A stretch of 8,377 nucleotides of DNA from contig CALFDI010000027.1 in assembly GCA_937952875.1 (NCBI GenBank), forward strand, positions 1 through 8,377, given 5' to 3'. The position numbers and the translations under genes are program-made. Positions 5,628 through 8,377 of this stretch are shown in pieces. Numbering within the stretch: the first letter of the stretch is position 1; each line of letters opens with the position of its first letter. Origin of the DNA: an uncultured Verrucomicrobiales bacterium. GTDB taxonomy: Bacteria; Verrucomicrobiota; Verrucomicrobiia; Verrucomicrobiales; Akkermansiaceae. The notes beneath the pieces are model-generated. The model made no database searches. It was given only the letters and a program-made list of their open reading frames with translations, and had not been told where the DNA came from.

Positions 5628-8377
5628 ATGTCCTATCGCCCTATTGCTCTCGAAGAAGATCTCGCTCTGAAAAAAGTTATCATTGATCGTTTTGCCGCTC
5701 CGGCAGATGCCACGAATCGTTTTGCGTGGCATGAGTCACTTCAGTTCAATCGTGATTCTGTGCCTGAGATTCGCATCACATCTGGTGAGCAAGAAGACGA
5801 GTTTTCATCAGCTGTTGTCGCTCGCATGGTCGGGTCAGCTCTGCACGATCTTCTTCTTGCTCGTGAAGAGCGTGAGGACACGATCTTTAGTGATAATAAC
5901 AAAACTTTCGTCGCGACTGTGTCTGAAAAAGTCGCCACTGCACTCACAGATCAAGTCGCAGAAGTCGGTCAGCTCAAGCTCTCTCAGCACGATCTTTATC
6001 TCTTGATTGAAAAGGCGCTAATTGAGTCTGATGCACACGATGTTGCTAAGTCTCTCGTATTTCGCCGTTCACTGGAGAAGACAGGGGAGATCGTCGTGAG
6101 CGAAGAGCCGGGCACGCTCCCAGTGCGCCTCATTCGTCGTAATGGCAACGTCGTCCCATGGTCTGAGTCCAAGATCGAAATCGCTGTGCGTAAGGCCTTT
6201 CTCAATGTGAAAGAAGACCCTGAGAATGCACACACCATCGCAGCAGCGGTCACTCAGCGCATCCGCCAAAAAGGGGACTCATTCGTCCAGATCGAAGACG
6301 TTCAGGACTTCGTCCAAGAAGAGCTAATGCGCTCTGGTTCTTTTAAAGCAGCCGAAGCCTACATCCTCTACCGTGCTCAGCGTGCTCGTCGTCGTGAAGA
6401 AGAAGGCGTCGTCACAGAGGATCCGCAGCAGGAATCTATGGTCGTCGTCACACGTGACGGCGCCTCGGATTTCTGGGATGGCTCAGAGCTGAAAAAGCGT
6501 ATCCAGTTCGCCTCCATCGGTCTTGACCTCTGTCTGACTGAGGAAGAGATCGATCACGAACTCCGCCGTTCCATCGGCTCAGAGATTTCCGCTGAAGATC
6601 TTAAGACAACGATCATTCTGAACTCGAAGACTCTCATCGAGCGTGACGCCGACTTTGCGAAGTTTGCCGCTCGTATCTTCCTCTCCTACATTTACGAGGA
6701 AGTTCTCGATTGGAATATCCTCACTGATGGAGTCGAGCAGCTGAAGTCAGCTCATGCGACTGCATTTAAGAAATACCTCGAATACGCAGCAGAGATTAAG
6801 CGTATTAATCCGGAAATACTAGCACGCTACGATCTTAATCAACTCGCGGAAGCTCTCGATCCGACTGCAGATCTTGACTTCGATTTCCTCGGTATATCGA
6901 CTCTGTATGATCGCTACCTCGTCATTGATAAGACAGGGGAAAAGCCGCGCCGCTTAGAGACTCCACAGTTCTTCTGGATGCGCGTCGCCATGGGGCTGTT
7001 CAAGGCAGAGGAAAAGGATCGCGAGAGCTGGGCCATCCGCCTGTATAACCTCTATAAAGGCCGTCGCTTCTGCTCATCCACACCGACACTCTTTAACTCT
7101 GGCACCCTTCACAGCCAGCTTTCGAGTTGCTACCTCTACAAGGTCGATGACTCGATCGAGTCCATCATGCAGCGTGGTATTGCTGAAAATGCTTACCTCT
7201 CGAAGTGGGCTGGGGGACTTGGTGGTTCTTGGACCGCTGTTCGTGGTACTGGTGGTTACATCCAGGGTACCAATGGAGAATCCCAAGGTGTCATCCCATT
7301 CCTGAAACTGCACAATGATCAACTCATTGCCGTGAATCAGGGTGGCAAGCGTCGTGGCTCCGGCTGCGCCTATCTCGAGTCTTGGCATAATGATATCGAG
7401 GACTTCCTCGAGCTTCGGGTCAACGTCGGTGATGAGCGCCGCCGAACCCATGACATGAACACCGCTAACTGGATTCCAGACCTCTTCATGAAGCGTATGG
7501 AAGCGCGCCAGCAGTGGACTCTCTTCCGTGCTAACCAGACTCCAGATCTCCACGATCTTTACGGAAAAGCCTTCGAGCAGCGCTACGCTGAATACGAAGC
7601 AAAAGCCGAGAAGGGTGAAATTTGGTCCCGTAAGATCGAGGCCATCGATCTCTGGAAAAAGATGCTCAAGATGATCTTCGAAACCGGTCACCCTTGGATC
7701 ACTTTCAAAGACCCTTGTAACCTTCGCAGTCCACAAGATCACGCTGGTGTCATTCACTCTAGTAACCTCTGCACCGAGATCACTCTCAATACTTCAGATG
7801 AAGAAACTGCCGTTTGTAATCTAGGGTCTGTCGTACTTGATACTCACGTAACGAAAGATGGCGCCCTTGATCATGACATGCTTCGCGAGACCGTCACCGT
7901 CGCTATCCGCGCCCTCGACAACGTTATCGACATCAATTTCTACCCCACCGATGCTGCCAAGACTGCCAACAGCCGCCATCGTCCCATCGGTCTCGGTGTC
8001 ATGGGTCTCCAAAACGCTCTCTTTAAGAAGAATCTCGATTTCGCTTCTGAAGCCGCCACCGAATTTAATGACGAATTCATGGAAGCCATCGCCTACTACG
8101 CCTACGGCGCCAGTAGTGAGCTCGCTAGCGAGCGTGGCACCTACCAGAGCTTCAAAGGCTCTAAATGGGATCGCGGTCTTCTCCCGCAGGATACCCTCGA
8201 CACCCTCGAAGACGAACGTGGCCTCAAGCTCGACGTCCCTCGTGGTGGTAAAATGGACTGGCGCCCCGTCCGCGAAAGCATCGCCCAGCATGGCATGCGA
8301 AACAGCAACGTTCTAGCCATCGCCCCCACTGCCACCATTTCAAATATCATGGGCACCACCCCATGTATCGAGCCGAA
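5628..8377 (+). CDS. nrdA: Class I ribonucleotide reductase, large (catalytic) subunit, C-terminus outside window
   Basis: One open frame runs from ATG 5628 to the right edge (916 complete codons, no stop). It encodes the R1 subunit that reduces ribonucleotides to deoxyribonucleotides together with NrdB. Residues 1-90 are unrecognised. Residues ~92-148 look like the second half of a degenerate ATP-cone (DVAKSLVFRRS). A full ATP-cone, the overall activity switch, covers ~166-254 (RRNGNVVPW, IEDVQDFVQEELM, AYILYRAQR). The barrel follows: Cys501 (LSSCYLY) matches E. coli Cys225; the specificity loop has GGKRRGSG (572-579); the finger loop NLCTEI gives Asn713, thiyl Cys715 and Glu717; and Cys730 (VCNLG) matches Cys462. 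The PTATISN motif and IEP near the edge are also conserved. The radical-transfer tyrosines and C-terminal cysteine pair should lie beyond the window. It has its own promoter and no Shine-Dalgarno sequence. It is clearly longer than E. coli NrdA because of the N-terminal extension. Confidence 0.96.
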   Translation, partial: MSYRPIALEEDLALKKVIIDRFAAPADATNRFAWHESLQFNRDSVPEIRITSGEQEDEFSSAVVARMVGSALHDLLLAREEREDTIFSDNNKTFVATVSEKVATALTDQVAEVGQLKLSQHDLYLLIEKALIESDAHDVAKSLVFRRSLEKTGEIVVSEEPGTLPVRLIRRNGNVVPWSESKIEIAVRKAFLNVKEDPENAHTIAAAVTQRIRQKGDSFVQIEDVQDFVQEELMRSGSFKAAEAYILYRAQRARRREEEGVVTEDPQQESMVVVTRDGASDFWDGSELKKRIQFASIGLDLCLTEEEIDHELRRSIGSEISAEDLKTTIILNSKTLIERDADFAKFAARIFLSYIYEEVLDWNILTDGVEQLKSAHATAFKKYLEYAAEIKRINPEILARYDLNQLAEALDPTADLDFDFLGISTLYDRYLVIDKTGEKPRRLETPQFFWMRVAMGLFKAEEKDRESWAIRLYNLYKGRRFCSSTPTLFNSGTLHSQLSSCYLYKVDDSIESIMQRGIAENAYLSKWAGGLGGSWTAVRGTGGYIQGTNGESQGVIPFLKLHNDQLIAVNQGGKRRGSGCAYLESWHNDIEDFLELRVNVGDERRRTHDMNTANWIPDLFMKRMEARQQWTLFRANQTPDLHDLYGKAFEQRYAEYEAKAEKGEIWSRKIEAIDLWKKMLKMIFETGHPWITFKDPCNLRSPQDHAGVIHSSNLCTEITLNTSDEETAVCNLGSVVLDTHVTKDGALDHDMLRETVTVAIRALDNVIDINFYPTDAAKTANSRHRPIGLGVMGLQNALFKKNLDFASEAATEFNDEFMEAIAYYAYGASSELASERGTYQSFKGSKWDRGLLPQDTLDTLEDERGLKLDVPRGGKMDWRPVRESIAQHGMRNSNVLAIAPTATISNIMGTTPCIEP

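Noticed and set aside
7074..7757. Long minus-strand reading frame (227 codons) inside nrdA
   Set aside because: It is antisense to the conserved catalytic core of NrdA, including Cys501 and the finger-loop region. It has no recognisable domain; codon bias of nrdA explains the open frame.
7821..8316. Overlapping frames on both strands inside nrdA (152 and 156 codons)
   Set aside because: Both are out of frame with clear NrdA sequence, have low-complexity content and resemble no protein.

Overview
The window is bacterial chromosomal DNA with mixed, moderate GC content. It reads most like a Verrucomicrobiota genome, perhaps of the Opitutae/Puniceicoccales type. That placement is an inference from three things: the general look of the proteins, the near absence of Shine-Dalgarno sequences before most genes, and a NrdB of the kind that lacks the radical tyrosine. 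No mobile element, CRISPR array, rRNA or tRNA was found.

Layout. (1) Positions 1-215, minus strand: the first ~71 residues of an exported protein with a signal peptide, cut by the window edge. (2) 407-2476, plus: a tight two-gene envelope unit. It encodes a CslA-like membrane glycosyltransferase of family GT2 and, three bases later, a YkuD-type L,D-transpeptidase lipoprotein. A promoter candidate lies at 330-359 and a terminator candidate at 2495-2527. (3) 2616-3284, plus: rpsT (ribosomal protein S20), with a TTGACA-type promoter, a leader hairpin and a strong Rho-independent terminator, followed by a small zinc-ribbon protein with a GTG start. (4) 3316-3702, minus: a small cupin-like protein, the only gene here with a clear Shine-Dalgarno sequence. 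(5) 3716-4350: a 635-base AT-rich stretch with no convincing gene. Its right part carries two NrdR-box-like sites exactly 32 bases apart. (6) 4351-8377, plus: the class I ribonucleotide reductase, nrdB then nrdA. nrdA runs off the right edge after 916 codons. A 182-base spacer between them holds a strong hairpin, a 13-base palindrome and a near-consensus promoter for nrdA.

How the genes work together. NrdA and NrdB form the enzyme that makes deoxyribonucleotides; the NrdR-like sites upstream fit control by the dNTP-sensing repressor NrdR. The glycosyltransferase and L,D-transpeptidase are probably co-expressed and act at the cell envelope, one making a polysaccharide and one remodelling or crosslinking peptidoglycan.

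Most notable observation: NrdB keeps all six metal ligands but has Leu137 where the radical-bearing tyrosine of classical class Ia enzymes sits, and Glu99 where the first ligand is usually Asp. This points to a tyrosyl-radical-independent cofactor of the class Ic or Id kind. I see no clearly undescribed multi-gene system.
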